A DNA stretch of 64,000 bases, taken from contig CAYNGJ010000022.1 in NCBI GenBank assembly GCA_964396895.1, positions 1 to 64,000 on the forward strand, written 5' to 3'. The notes beneath the pieces are model-generated. The model was not told the origin of the DNA, made no database searches, and saw only the letters and a list, made by a program, of their open reading frames with translations. This document shows, in pieces, positions 50,261 to 59,587 of the stretch; positions within the stretch are counted from its first letter, which is position 1; each line of letters opens with the position of its first letter. The DNA is from UBA2334 sp964396895 (GTDB lineage Bacteria > Pseudomonadota > Gammaproteobacteria > Burkholderiales > Burkholderiaceae_C). Position numbers and translations under genes: made by a program.

Positions 50261-50743
50261 ATGGACGCTTGGATCACCCACCTGTTGCAACTCTTCAGCC
50301 TGCCCGAGGTGGGCCTGAGCACGGTGTTTGTGGTGGCATTCGTGTCGGCCACGCTGTTGCCCATGGGGTCAGAACCGGCGGTGTTTGCGCTGGTCAAGCT
50401 CAACCCGGAACTGTTCTGGCCAGCCGTGCTGGTGGCCACGGCGGGTAACACGCTGGGCGGTGCCGTCAGTTACTGGATGGGCTTGGGCGCCCACGCCGCG
50501 CTGGACAAGGCGCGCGGCCACGCCACCCATGTGCATGCACTGGACTGGCTGCAGCGCTTTGGTCCCAAGGCCTGCCTGCTGAGCTGGCTGCCCGCTGTGG
50601 GCGACCCACTGTGTGCCGTGGCGGGCTGGCTCAAGATGCCATTCTGGCCCTGCGTGGCCTACATGGCGGTGGGCAAATTGCTGCGCTACATCACCATGAC
50701 CGCGGCGCTGCTGTCGGTGTTCCCCGGCATTTACACGCCCTGA
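50261..50743 (+). CDS. YqaA-family (SNARE-associated/DedA-like) membrane protein
   Basis: 160 residues with four hydrophobic segments. VVAFVSATLLPMGSEPAVFA, GNTLGGAVSYWMGLG and SWLPAVGDPLCAVAGWLKMP are typical of YqaA proteins, small relatives of DedA lipid-transport proteins. The ATG at 50261 starts just before the first helix; upstream in-frame starts overlap the dusB leader. Followed 14 bp later by an MFS gene. Confidence 0.85.
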   Translation: MDAWITHLLQLFSLPEVGLSTVFVVAFVSATLLPMGSEPAVFALVKLNPELFWPAVLVATAGNTLGGAVSYWMGLGAHAALDKARGHATHVHALDWLQRFGPKACLLSWLPAVGDPLCAVAGWLKMPFWPCVAYMAVGKLLRYITMTAALLSVFPGIYTP

Positions 50744-50757
50744 ACCGGCAGACACAC

Positions 50758-51972
50758 ATGAAACGGCTTGCCTTCATGGTCCGCTCACGGCGGGCCGACA
50801 CCCCCGGTGGCCTGCCGCGCGCCCTGTGGGCGTTGCTGCTGGGCAACTTTGTCATCGGCACAGGCGTGATGGTGGTGCCCGGCACGCTCAACGACATCAG
50901 TACCTCGCTGGGGGTGTCCGTCCCCCAGGCGGGCATGCTGATCACTGCGGGAGCCATCCTCATGGGGCTGAGTGCTCCTGTGCTGGCCACGCTGGTGGCT
51001 GGCTGGGACAGGCGCCGCCTGCTCGTCGGTTCGCTGCTGTGGTACGGCGTGCTGCTGGGTGCCTGCGCCTTGGCCCCTGACTACGACGCCTTGCTGCCGT
51101 TGCGCGTGCTGGCCATGGTGGCACCTGCGGTGTTCACCCCCCAGGCCGCCGCCAGCGTGGGCCTGATGGTGCCCAGCGAGCGGCGGGGCCAGGCCATCAC
51201 CTTCGTGTTTCTGGGGTGGTCGGTGGCGTCGGTCATGGGCATGCCGCTGTCGGCCTGGGTAGGCGGCACGCTGGGCTGGCGCTGGGCATTTGCCGGCGTG
51301 GCGGCAGGCGCCGTGGTGTGCAGTTGGTGGCTGTGGCGCGTGATGCCCAGCGGCATACGCCCTGCGGCCCTGTCACGCCAAGACTGGGGAAAGGTGCTGG
51401 GCTCTGCCCCCTTGGCGCTGGTGATGGCGGTCACGCTGCTGTCGGCTTTCGGCCAATTCACCCTGTTCTCGTACCTGGCCCCCTACCTGAAGCAGGTGCT
51501 GTCGGTCGAGGCCACCAGCCTCTCACTCATGTTCCTGTGGTTCGGGGTGTTCGGGCTCATCGGCAATGTGACGTTGACGCGGCACATCGACAAACTGGGG
51601 GCACCCCGGGCCGTGCTGCTCACGCTGGGGTTGATGGCGGTGTCGCAGCTGTTGTGGCCGCTGGGCACCTCGTTCTGGACCATGGGGCTGGTCGTGGTGC
51701 CGTGGGCACTGGGCTGTTTTTCAGCCAACTCTGCGCAACAGGCCCGGCTGGTCGGCCTGTCACCCCAACTGGCACCGGCGACGGTGGCACTGAACACCTC
51801 GGCCATGTACGCCGGACAGGCGATGGGTGCGGCGCTGGGGGGTTGGATGATTGCCGCCGGGCAGATGTTGAACCTGCATTGGGTCAGCCTGGGCCTGCTG
51901 CTCACCGCCATGGGGGCCAGCGTCTGGGGCGCGCGTCGCGCCTCAGCCAGATCACATAAAAATGTAGCTTAG
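50758..51972 (+). CDS. MFS transporter (drug/sugar efflux type)
   Basis: 404 residues with twelve hydrophobic helices. Short cytoplasmic loop AGWDRRRLLVGSLLW after helix 2 and WVGGTLGWRWAFAGVA after helix 5 match proton-coupled antiporters of the DHA1/arabinose-efflux class. Substrate cannot be told. It follows yqaA by 14 bp, likely one transcript. The stop lies just before an AT-rich convergent gap. Confidence 0.85.
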   Translation: MKRLAFMVRSRRADTPGGLPRALWALLLGNFVIGTGVMVVPGTLNDISTSLGVSVPQAGMLITAGAILMGLSAPVLATLVAGWDRRRLLVGSLLWYGVLLGACALAPDYDALLPLRVLAMVAPAVFTPQAAASVGLMVPSERRGQAITFVFLGWSVASVMGMPLSAWVGGTLGWRWAFAGVAAGAVVCSWWLWRVMPSGIRPAALSRQDWGKVLGSAPLALVMAVTLLSAFGQFTLFSYLAPYLKQVLSVEATSLSLMFLWFGVFGLIGNVTLTRHIDKLGAPRAVLLTLGLMAVSQLLWPLGTSFWTMGLVVVPWALGCFSANSAQQARLVGLSPQLAPATVALNTSAMYAGQAMGAALGGWMIAAGQMLNLHWVSLGLLLTAMGASVWGARRASARSHKNVA

Positions 51973-52081
51973 AATTGTTTATATATAATCGGTAGATGGC
52001 ATTTTTACACCCATTCAACGGGTAAGCAATGCGCCACGGCTCCCCACCCGTTGACGGACTCACCCAGTCACCACCACACCG

Positions 52082-52852
52082 TCAGCGTGCAGCCTTCAAA
52101 AAGGCATCCAGCAACGGGTTGCAGTCCAACATGTCCGGCCCAGCCAGGTGGTGAAATTCGGGGTGCCACTGCACGCCGCACACAAAACTGCGCCCGGTCC
52201 AGCGAATGGCCTCGACCACACCGTCGGCAGACGTGGCCTCCACCACCACACCCTTGCCCAGCCGATGGACCGCCTGGTGGTGAATGGACGCCACCTTGCC
52301 CCCGGTGGTGGCACCGAACCACTGCGCCATGTGGCCACCCTGCACAAAGCTGACCTCGTGCGCGTTGCGCTCGTAGTCGGGCGTTTCATGCGGCAAGTCG
52401 CTGGGACACTGGGTGGGAATGTCTTGGTACAAGCTGCCACCGAGGGCCACGTTGATGAGCTGCATGCCCCGGCAAATGCCCAAAATGGGCTTGCCCGCTT
52501 CCATGAACTCGTGCACCAGTTCCAGCTCGTAGGCGTCGCGCACGGGGTCTCCGCCCCATTCGGGTTTCAGAGGCTCTTCACCGTAGGCACGGGGGCTCAC
52601 ATCGGCACCGCCCTGGAGGATGAGACCATCGAGAAAATCGGCGTAGTCACGGACACGGATGTTGCTGCGCATCAGCGGTCCGTCCTTTAGCACGGAAGGC
52701 ACCATCAACACCAGCGTGTCACGCGAAGCCGCCCACTGCGCCACCGATTGCTCCAGTACCTGCAGGGTCTTGGACTTGAGACCCACGCCCGCCAATTCGG
52801 GGTGGGTGATGCGGGCTGAGAGACCAATGTGAACAGGGCGGCGGCGCAACAT
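52082..52852 (-). CDS. Class I glutamine amidotransferase-like hydrolase (peptidase C26, PuuD-like)
   Basis: 256 residues. The nucleophile Cys is in ILGICRGMQLINVALGGSLY and the His/Glu pair in CGVQWHPEFHH. LDGLILQGGADVSPRAYGEE is the usual entry segment. Related enzymes cleave gamma-glutamyl-GABA or gamma-glutamyl amides; no putrescine genes are adjacent. GAAGGAA precedes the ATG at 52852. It lies 70 bp after ychF on the same strand. Confidence 0.87.
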   Translation of the reverse strand: MLRRRPVHIGLSARITHPELAGVGLKSKTLQVLEQSVAQWAASRDTLVLMVPSVLKDGPLMRSNIRVRDYADFLDGLILQGGADVSPRAYGEEPLKPEWGGDPVRDAYELELVHEFMEAGKPILGICRGMQLINVALGGSLYQDIPTQCPSDLPHETPDYERNAHEVSFVQGGHMAQWFGATTGGKVASIHHQAVHRLGKGVVVEATSADGVVEAIRWTGRSFVCGVQWHPEFHHLAGPDMLDCNPLLDAFLKAAR

Positions 52853-52922
52853 GGCAATTCCTTCCAACGGTGTCAAAGGACCGGCAGCACTGTCCAGCGA
52901 CACCGGTCAAGTGAAAGTGGAT

Positions 52923-54017
52923 TCAGACGTTGAACAAAAAGTTCAACACATCGCCGTCTTTGACCACGTACTCTTTGCCTTCTGCACGCATCTTGCCGGC
53001 ATCTTTTGCAGCCTGCTCACCCTTGAGCGCAATGTAGTCATCGAAAGCAATGGTTTGTGCACGGATGAATCCGCGCTCAAAATCGCCGTGAATCACGCCC
53101 GCAGCCTTGGGCGCCGTGTCACCGATGCGGATGGTCCAGGCGCGCACCTCCTTCACACCGGCAGTGAAATAGGTTTGCAGGCCCAGCAATTTGAACGCCG
53201 CGCGGATGAGGCGGTTCAGACCGGGCTCGGTCTGACCCATTTCGGCCAGAAACACCAAGCGGTCTTCGTCGTCCATTTCAGACAACTCGGCCTCAATCTT
53301 GGCGCAAATGGCCACCACCGGCGCGTTCTGGCTGGCGGCGTACTCGCGCAACCGGTCCAGGTAAGGGTTGTTCTCGAAGCCTGTTTCGCTCACGTTGCCC
53401 ACGAACATCGCGGGCTTGGCCGTGATGAGACAGATGGGTTTGAGCAGCGCTTTTTCTTCGTCGGAAAAATCAATGCCACGCACAGGCTTGCCCTGGTTCA
53501 ACGCCGCTTGGCATTTGGTGAGCATGGCCACCAGCTTGGCCGCATCCTTGTCGTTGCCGCTGCGGGCGGCCTTGCCAAAGCGGTGCAGGCTTTTTTCTAC
53601 CGTGCCCAGGTCGGCCAGGCACAGCTCGGTCTGTATCACTTCGATGTCGGAGATGGGGTCCACCTTGCCCGAGACGTGAATCACGTTGTCGTCTTCGAAG
53701 CAGCGCACCACGTTGACAATGGCGTCGGTTTCGCGGATGTGGGCCAAAAACTGGTTGCCCAGGCCTTCGCCCTGGCTGGCCCCAGCCACCAAACCAGCAA
53801 TGTCCACAAATTCCACGATGGCGGGAACAATGCGCTCAGGGATGATGATGTCCGCCAATTGCTGCAGCCGAGGGTCGGGCACCTCCACCACGCCCACATT
53901 GGGCTCAATGGTGCAAAAAGGGTAGTTCTCTGCCGCAATGCCTGCTTTGGTCAGCGCGTTGAAAAGGGTGGACTTGCCGACGTTGGGCAAGCCAACGATG
54001 CCGCATTGGAGGCTCAT
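52923..54017 (-). CDS. ychF: Ribosome-associated GTPase/ATPase YchF (Obg family)
   Basis: 364 residues. P-loop GLPNVGKSTLFNAL, switch region FVDIAGLVAGASQGEGLGNQ, coiled-coil middle and C-terminal TGS domain (DFERGFIRAQTIAFDDY and EYVVKDGDVLNFLFNV). It binds ATP rather than GTP and affects translation and stress response. AAGGAAA precedes the ATG. Confidence 0.96.
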   Translation of the reverse strand: MSLQCGIVGLPNVGKSTLFNALTKAGIAAENYPFCTIEPNVGVVEVPDPRLQQLADIIIPERIVPAIVEFVDIAGLVAGASQGEGLGNQFLAHIRETDAIVNVVRCFEDDNVIHVSGKVDPISDIEVIQTELCLADLGTVEKSLHRFGKAARSGNDKDAAKLVAMLTKCQAALNQGKPVRGIDFSDEEKALLKPICLITAKPAMFVGNVSETGFENNPYLDRLREYAASQNAPVVAICAKIEAELSEMDDEDRLVFLAEMGQTEPGLNRLIRAAFKLLGLQTYFTAGVKEVRAWTIRIGDTAPKAAGVIHGDFERGFIRAQTIAFDDYIALKGEQAAKDAGKMRAEGKEYVVKDGDVLNFLFNV

Positions 54018-54308
54018 GAAATTTCCTTGTTGAGATAAGCCCCAGTGGCATGCTCATTGCCGGATCGGACGCCGAGCGAGCCCGAACCACATGCCGGAAG
54101 GCGATGGAGGCCCGCGCGGTCCATCCCACAAAGTGGGGTATCAGGATTTGCAAGGGTCATGCCTGGGGAAACCCACGCGATTGTAGCGACCGCCTTTTTG
54201 GGCCGGCACCCACTGTCATTGCGGCACACCGGGCCGTCCGTCACATACACCCATGGATGCACTGTGCGGCTTGAGAACAGGCCCCACCACCGGCCAAGGG
54301 CGACGATG
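54018..54308. other. Intergenic region between pilQ end and ychF start
   Basis: No convincing gene in 291 bp. TACAAT on the minus strand at 54185-54180 is a possible ychF -10 box with a leader of about 160 bases. The aroK-aroB genes that commonly follow pilQ in related bacteria are absent here. Confidence 0.4.
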
Positions 54309-56498
54309 TCAGCTGCGGTTATCGCCAGACTTCAACACCCGGGGCGTGATGAAAATCAGCATTTCAGACTTGTCGTTGGAACGGGTTCGGCTCTTGAACA
54401 GGTTGCCCAAGATGGGCACATCCCCCAGGTAGGGCACTTTGGTTTCACTTTCAGCCTCAGTGGATTCAAAAATACCTCCGATGACCACCGTACCGCCGTT
54501 TTCGACCAGCACCTGTGTCTGCACCCGTTTGGTGTTGATGGCCCGTGCGCCCAGCAAAATTTCGCCGGGGCTGTCCTTGCTGACTTCCACCTCCAGAATG
54601 ATGTTGCCTTCGGGCGTGATCTGGGGTGTTACCTCCAACTTCAGAGCAGCCTTCTTGAACGAGATGGTGGTGCCGCCGTTGGGGGCCGTGGTTTGATAGG
54701 GGAACTCCACGCCCTGCTCGATGATGGCCTTGACTTGGTCCGCTGTCACCAACCGAGGGCTGGACACTATCTTGCCTCGGCTGTCCGCCTCCAACGCGGA
54801 GATTTCCAAATTCAAGAAACGGTTGGCAGAGGGTTTGAACAATGAGATGGCAAACGATGCGGCCGACACGCCGTTCAAGCCACTGGCAGGTAAGTTGAAG
54901 AAGTTGGATGACGCCGTGTTCAAGGCTGTGGCATCAAAGGCACCAGTGGTGGCCGAAATGGCGTCGTAATTGCCTGCAAAGGCCACCCGATTGCCCCCTG
55001 CCAGGCTGTACCCGGCATCGCCGCCCCGCACTCCGCGCAAATCAGCCCCCCCCAGTCGGGCGCCCAGCGATTTGCCAAACTTGTCGTCGGCTTCCACGAT
55101 GCGGGCTTCAATCAGCACCTGGCGAATCGGAATATCCAATTTGGCGATCAACTCCTGCACCTGCACCAGTCGGCTGGGAATGTCGGTGACAAACAGCTGG
55201 TTGGTCCGAGGCTCGGCAATCACCCGCCCACGGGCAGACAAAATGCCAGTGCTTTGAACGGTGCCCGTTTGCCCTTGGCCTGTGCCGGTGGCGGAAGCGG
55301 TCAGTTGGGTGGCCACATCCACCGCTTTGGCATAGTTCATCTGAAAACCCTGGGTTCTCAGCGTTTCCAGGTCCTCGATGGAGGCCTTGGATTCGAGTTC
55401 ACTTTTCTCGCGCGCAGCAATTTCGTCGCGGGGGGCGACCCAGATCACGTTGCCAGTTTTCCGCATGCCCAAGGCCTTGGATTGCAGGATGATCTCCAGT
55501 GCCTGATCCCAGGGCACATCCTTCAACCGCAGCGTGACCGTGCCAGTGACGGTATCGGATGTGACGATGTTGAAGTTCGTGAAATCGGCGATGACCTGCA
55601 GCAGTGAGCGTATTTCAATGCTCTGGAAATTCAAGGACAGTTTTTCACCCGAAAAACCAGGACCCGGCGTCAGTTTGGCCGGATCCACCTTAAGCTCTTT
55701 CAACTCCACCACGAACTTCGAATCACTCTGGTAGGCACTGTGCTCCCAGTTGCCCTTGGCACTGATGGTCATGCGGACGCGATCACCCACTTGGGTGGTG
55801 CTGATCGACTGTACCGCAGTACCGAAATCAGACACATCCAGTTGCCGGCGCAAGCCCTCAGGCAATGCCGTTTTCAGAAATTCCACCACCAAATCCTTGC
55901 CCGTTTGGCGAATGTCCACACCCACCTGGGTATTGGGGAGCTCAACCACAACCCGCCCCGCGTTGTCATTGCCCCGCCGGAAATCAATGTCACGCAGCGC
56001 AAGGGTTTCATTGTTTCGGTCGTCCGCAAAAACGGCCGCCCCAACTTTGCCTGAGTCACCCGCATTCGCGGCATCCAGCAACACCAGCAAGGCAGCGCCG
56101 GAAATGGTGGCCTTATAGCCCACCGACTGTTTCAAATTGAGTACCACACGTGTGCGATCTCCTGCCTGAATCACCTGCGCAGATCGAACACTGCCCTGGT
56201 TAATTTCAGTGGTACGCCTGCCTACGTTGCTGCCGTAGCCAGGGAAATCGAATGAAATGCGGGCTGGATCCTGGATGGCAAAGCTTTGGGGCATTTCCTT
56301 GATGGGTTGCGCCGTGTCGATGCGGATCAATTCTTGCCCCCCCTGCACGGATCGGGACACCCCTTTGACGCTGTTCTGCGCATGAACTTGCGCTGAAAAC
56401 GCAAAAACGAACAGGCACGCGACCATTTCAAGACCACGGCGAACATTCAAGGTCCAGCCCGTCAATCGCGGGTCACACATTTGCGTCATGTTTTTCAT
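54309..56498 (-). CDS. pilQ: Type IV pilus secretin PilQ
   Basis: 729 residues; forms the outer-membrane channel for the pilus. Signal peptide (VACLFVFAFSAQVHA), two AMIN peptidoglycan-binding domains, STN/N0 (LSLNFQSIEIRSLLQVIADF), N1 (QVQELIAKLDIPIRQVLIEA) and the secretin core ending VPYLGDVPILGNLFKSR, then LIFITPRVL. The ATG overlaps the pilP stop. Last gene of pilMNOPQ. Confidence 0.96.
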   Translation of the reverse strand: MKNMTQMCDPRLTGWTLNVRRGLEMVACLFVFAFSAQVHAQNSVKGVSRSVQGGQELIRIDTAQPIKEMPQSFAIQDPARISFDFPGYGSNVGRRTTEINQGSVRSAQVIQAGDRTRVVLNLKQSVGYKATISGAALLVLLDAANAGDSGKVGAAVFADDRNNETLALRDIDFRRGNDNAGRVVVELPNTQVGVDIRQTGKDLVVEFLKTALPEGLRRQLDVSDFGTAVQSISTTQVGDRVRMTISAKGNWEHSAYQSDSKFVVELKELKVDPAKLTPGPGFSGEKLSLNFQSIEIRSLLQVIADFTNFNIVTSDTVTGTVTLRLKDVPWDQALEIILQSKALGMRKTGNVIWVAPRDEIAAREKSELESKASIEDLETLRTQGFQMNYAKAVDVATQLTASATGTGQGQTGTVQSTGILSARGRVIAEPRTNQLFVTDIPSRLVQVQELIAKLDIPIRQVLIEARIVEADDKFGKSLGARLGGADLRGVRGGDAGYSLAGGNRVAFAGNYDAISATTGAFDATALNTASSNFFNLPASGLNGVSAASFAISLFKPSANRFLNLEISALEADSRGKIVSSPRLVTADQVKAIIEQGVEFPYQTTAPNGGTTISFKKAALKLEVTPQITPEGNIILEVEVSKDSPGEILLGARAINTKRVQTQVLVENGGTVVIGGIFESTEAESETKVPYLGDVPILGNLFKSRTRSNDKSEMLIFITPRVLKSGDNRS

Positions 56499-57046
56499 TG
56501 CTTGTTTTCCCCTTGAAGCAAAAGTGTCACCTTGCGCTCTATCCAATCTCCAGACGAATCCTGAACGATTTCTCTCAAGACGAGTTCTCCCTCAGCCACG
56601 CTCAGCACCTTGCCAAAATTCTGACCCAAATAAGCACCTGCCCTGACTTGATAAAGCATCTTATCCACACGAACCAAGGCCACCTTCTGCCCATCGCGAA
56701 GCAAGCTGCCCACCAGACTCATGGTATCCAGGGGGAATGTTTCCAGATACTCTTTGCGCCGTGCCAACTCGGGCGCAATCAGACTGGTATTCATGATGGC
56801 GTGGCTGGCGTCCGAGCGCATGCCCATGGTCAACTTTTGCACACTGAAAGGCTCCAGTTGGTCATTCCGGCCGTAGGTCTCGGGCTGGAATTTTTTGGGC
56901 TCCGTCACTGTCTGAGTCACCGGCGTCAGGCTGTTGCGTTGGTCGGCCATCCACTGGGTGAGCTCTTCATCAGCAGACGAACCACACCCAGCCACACCCA
57001 GGAGACATACGACACCCACCCAGCCGAAACTGATTTTTTTGGTCAT
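56495..57046 (-). CDS. pilP: Pilus assembly lipoprotein PilP
   Basis: 183 residues. Lipobox LLGVAGC marks an inner-membrane lipoprotein. The C-terminal beta domain (VALVRVDKMLYQVRAGAYLG then NFGKVLSVAEGELVLREIV) is the PilP family part that contacts PilQ. It links the inner-membrane PilMNO complex to PilQ. Overlaps pilO and pilQ by four bases each. Confidence 0.93.
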   Translation of the reverse strand: MTKKISFGWVGVVCLLGVAGCGSSADEELTQWMADQRNSLTPVTQTVTEPKKFQPETYGRNDQLEPFSVQKLTMGMRSDASHAIMNTSLIAPELARRKEYLETFPLDTMSLVGSLLRDGQKVALVRVDKMLYQVRAGAYLGQNFGKVLSVAEGELVLREIVQDSSGDWIERKVTLLLQGENKQ

Positions 57047-57717
57047 AGTGGTGTCGCTTTTCCTTCTGAGGCTTTTTTCTGAACCGCGATTTCTTCAGCG
57101 TCCAGGTAGCGGAAGGTTTTGACGGTGCCCTCCATGATCAACGCCGAGGGTCGCTCTTTCAGTGGCACCAAAGAAATGTCATTCAATGTGACGATGCGAG
57201 ACAAATGCGCAATGTCTGAGGCGAACATCCCTACGTCGTGGTAATTGCCGGTGATTTTGATGGCGATGGGTAATTCAGCGTAATACTCGTTGACCACCAC
57301 CTGGCCTGGCCTGAACAGGTCAAACTGCAAACTGCGACCCAACCCGGCCTGGTTGATGTCCGACAGCAGGGCATCCATTTCGGCTTTGCTGGGAAGCTGT
57401 TTCTCCAGTTGGGTAACGTACTGCCGGACTTCATCCAATTGTTTGCGTAGTTGTTCCAAGTTGATGGCTTGGGCCAACTTTTCACTGTAAACCACCCTCA
57501 GTTGCTGCTCATTGGCGCGCTCTGCTTGCAGCTCCTCATCCACCCCCTGCAGCCAAGTGAACCACAGCACCGCCACCATGGCGGCAAAAATCAACAGCAA
57601 CATGAGCGACTTGGGCAGCGCTGGCCACTGCGATGGGTCATTCGGGTTGAGGTTGAGAAATTGGGACCTCAGTTTGCCCTGAAGCTCTTGAAAATCGATT
57701 TTGCTGGCCAGTTTCAT
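57043..57717 (-). CDS. pilO: Pilus assembly protein PilO
   Basis: 224 residues. Short cytoplasmic start, one membrane helix (LMLLLIFAAMVAVLWFTWL), a coiled coil and a ferredoxin-like periplasmic domain (FDLFRPGQVVVNEYYAELPI then ITGNYHDVGMFASDIAHLSR). Partners with PilN. Twenty bases follow pilN. Confidence 0.94.
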   Translation of the reverse strand: MKLASKIDFQELQGKLRSQFLNLNPNDPSQWPALPKSLMLLLIFAAMVAVLWFTWLQGVDEELQAERANEQQLRVVYSEKLAQAINLEQLRKQLDEVRQYVTQLEKQLPSKAEMDALLSDINQAGLGRSLQFDLFRPGQVVVNEYYAELPIAIKITGNYHDVGMFASDIAHLSRIVTLNDISLVPLKERPSALIMEGTVKTFRYLDAEEIAVQKKASEGKATPL

Positions 57718-57737
57718 GCTTTTGCACCCATCACCAG

Positions 57738-58343
57738 TTACTGCTTTTGGGGTTGTGCATCAGCGGGCTGGGCTGCCGATGGTTCTGCGCGGACAATCGA
57801 TGCACGCACGGTGAAATTGGACACCCGTCGCTGTTCACGAGCGGATATGGCTTGGACAGTGGACACAATTTCAATCAATTCCGGGCGGCTCAGGTGCTTG
57901 CTTTGTGCAGACAGGTTTCGCAACAATTCCGAAACCCTTTCTTGAGATTGCGCGACACCCGACATCTGCACCGACTGCTTGTCCTGCTTCACAGACACCA
58001 GATAAACCCCATCCGGAATGTTGGTCACCAGTTCGGACAGCAGGTACACAGGTGTATTTCGATCCGACTGCAGATTTTCTACGGCCGTCTGGCGGGCCTT
58101 GAGGCGCAGAATTTCTGTTTTGAGTCCTGCAATGTCTTTGATTTGCTCGTCCAACTTGGCCGTTTCCTGGGTAAGGAGGGCGTTGCGTGCGCGTTGTGCG
58201 TCAATGTGACTCTGGTACCAGGCAAATACAGCGCCGGCCACAGCCACACCCAAAAGCGCAGCCGCCGCCGCTGAGGCCACAAACTGCTCCTTGCGTCGTT
58301 TGCGTGCCGCCTCCCTGTGTGGCAAGAGGTTGATGAGGATCAT
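57738..58343 (-). CDS. pilN: Pilus assembly protein PilN
   Basis: 201 residues. The N-terminal ILINLLPHREAARKRRKEQF is the peptide that PilM binds; a membrane helix (AAAAALLGVAVAGAVFAWYQ) and periplasmic coiled coil/ferredoxin-like domain follow (DGVYLVSVKQDKQSVQMSGV). It overlaps pilM by four bases. Confidence 0.94.
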   Translation of the reverse strand: MILINLLPHREAARKRRKEQFVASAAAAALLGVAVAGAVFAWYQSHIDAQRARNALLTQETAKLDEQIKDIAGLKTEILRLKARQTAVENLQSDRNTPVYLLSELVTNIPDGVYLVSVKQDKQSVQMSGVAQSQERVSELLRNLSAQSKHLSRPELIEIVSTVQAISAREQRRVSNFTVRASIVRAEPSAAQPADAQPQKQ

Positions 58344-59419
58344 TGGTAGAACCTCCGCAGCGCCAACCCGGTGGCCGTCAGGTAGGAGGGCGCCTCCCGC
58401 GTCATTTTGGTGGCGCGGATGTGAGCACCAGTGTCCATCCCCTCAAATGGATTGGCCACCATGCAGGCGAATGACGTTTGCTCAGTGATTTCGTCTGTCA
58501 ACCCTTGCAGGCTGGCTGTGCCACCCGCCAAAAGAATGTGGTCAATGCGGTTGTGCGGCGTGCTGGTGAAAAAGAACTGCAATGCCCTGGAGATTTCCTG
58601 AGCCATGCTCACCGTGAAAGGGCGGAGCACAGACTGCGTGTAATCATCGGGCAAATCCGAGGTCCGCTTCTTCAACTCTGCCTCGTCCAGGGAAAACCCG
58701 TACTGCCGCGCAATCATCTGACTGAGTTGGGCGCCTCCAAAAGCTTGGTCACGCTCGTACAGCATTTCACCATTGCAAATGACCTGCATGCTGGTGGCCA
58801 CGGCACCCACCTCGAACAAGGCCACCAAAGAGTCTCGTCCGCCGCCTGGCAAGTACTCAATGATTCGAGAGGCTGCCATGCGCGAGGCATAGGGCTCGAT
58901 GTCGACCACCACGGGCTTGAGTCCTGCCGCTTCCGCCAAGCCCTGCCTGTCCTGAACCTTTTCCTTGCGAGAGGCGGCAATCAAGACCTCAATGTCCCCG
59001 TCCGACGTTTCACACGGTCCCAACTCGCAAAAATCCAGACTCACTTCGTCCAGGGAAAACGGAATGTACTGATTGGCCTCGGATTCCACCTGAATTTCCA
59101 ACTCGGCTTCCGACAGGCCACTGGGCAATATGATTTTTTTGGTGATCACCGCGGAAGCAGGCAGCGCGAACGCAGCATTTTTGGTGCGGCTGCCGCATTT
59201 GCGTACCACCCGTCGCACTGCATCGGCCACTTCATCGAATTTTTCGATGTTGCCATCCACAATCCAGCCTCGTTCCAGTGGCTCCAAGGCGCATCGCTCC
59301 AGCACAAACGTACCGGCCCCATTGCGGCCCAGTTCGACAACTTTCACGCTGGACATGCTGACATCAATGCCCAGAAGTGAAGCCGGTTCTCGGCTGAACA
59401 ATGATGCCAAAGCGGTCAA
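58340..59419 (-). CDS. pilM: Pilus assembly ATPase-like protein PilM
   Basis: 359 residues, actin/FtsA-like cytoplasmic protein: LLGIDVSMSSVKVVELGRN, KKIILPSGLSEAELEIQVES, LVALFEVGAVATSMQV, ILLAGGTASLQGL. I chose a TTG start at 59419 because GGGAG lies 6 bases ahead and the resulting N-terminus (LTALASLFSREPASLLGIDV) fits the family; ATG starts farther up are not plausible. First gene of pilMNOPQ, divergent from mrcA. Confidence 0.93.
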   Translation of the reverse strand: MTALASLFSREPASLLGIDVSMSSVKVVELGRNGAGTFVLERCALEPLERGWIVDGNIEKFDEVADAVRRVVRKCGSRTKNAAFALPASAVITKKIILPSGLSEAELEIQVESEANQYIPFSLDEVSLDFCELGPCETSDGDIEVLIAASRKEKVQDRQGLAEAAGLKPVVVDIEPYASRMAASRIIEYLPGGGRDSLVALFEVGAVATSMQVICNGEMLYERDQAFGGAQLSQMIARQYGFSLDEAELKKRTSDLPDDYTQSVLRPFTVSMAQEISRALQFFFTSTPHNRIDHILLAGGTASLQGLTDEITEQTSFACMVANPFEGMDTGAHIRATKMTREAPSYLTATGLALRRFYQ

Positions 59420-59549
59420 GACTAACTCCCAGTGAATACGAAACAAGTGGACAGTCCGGTCAATGCTATCAGCAAGTACTTTGCGACCCCAATTTTTTTG
59501 CCGTTGCCCAAGCGAATGCACGTTGCCAAAAGCCGACGTGCACCACCAC

Positions 59550-59576
59550 TTGCTGCGCGGGTTCACTTTTTATAAT
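59550..59576 (+). promoter_or_regulatory. Promoter of mrcA
   Basis: TTGCTG (59550-59555), 15-base spacer and a perfect TATAAT (59571-59576). The mrcA ATG at 59588 is only 11 bases beyond, so the leader would be almost absent; an internal ATG at 59666 is the alternative start. Confidence 0.5.
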
Positions 59577-59587
59577 CAAACGCCCAA

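Noticed and set aside
51955..51990. Additional copy of the dispersed repeat after the MFS gene (AAAAATGTAGCTTAGAATTG)
   Set aside because: Only an AGCT-like block in AT-rich sequence; no AGCGCTT block.
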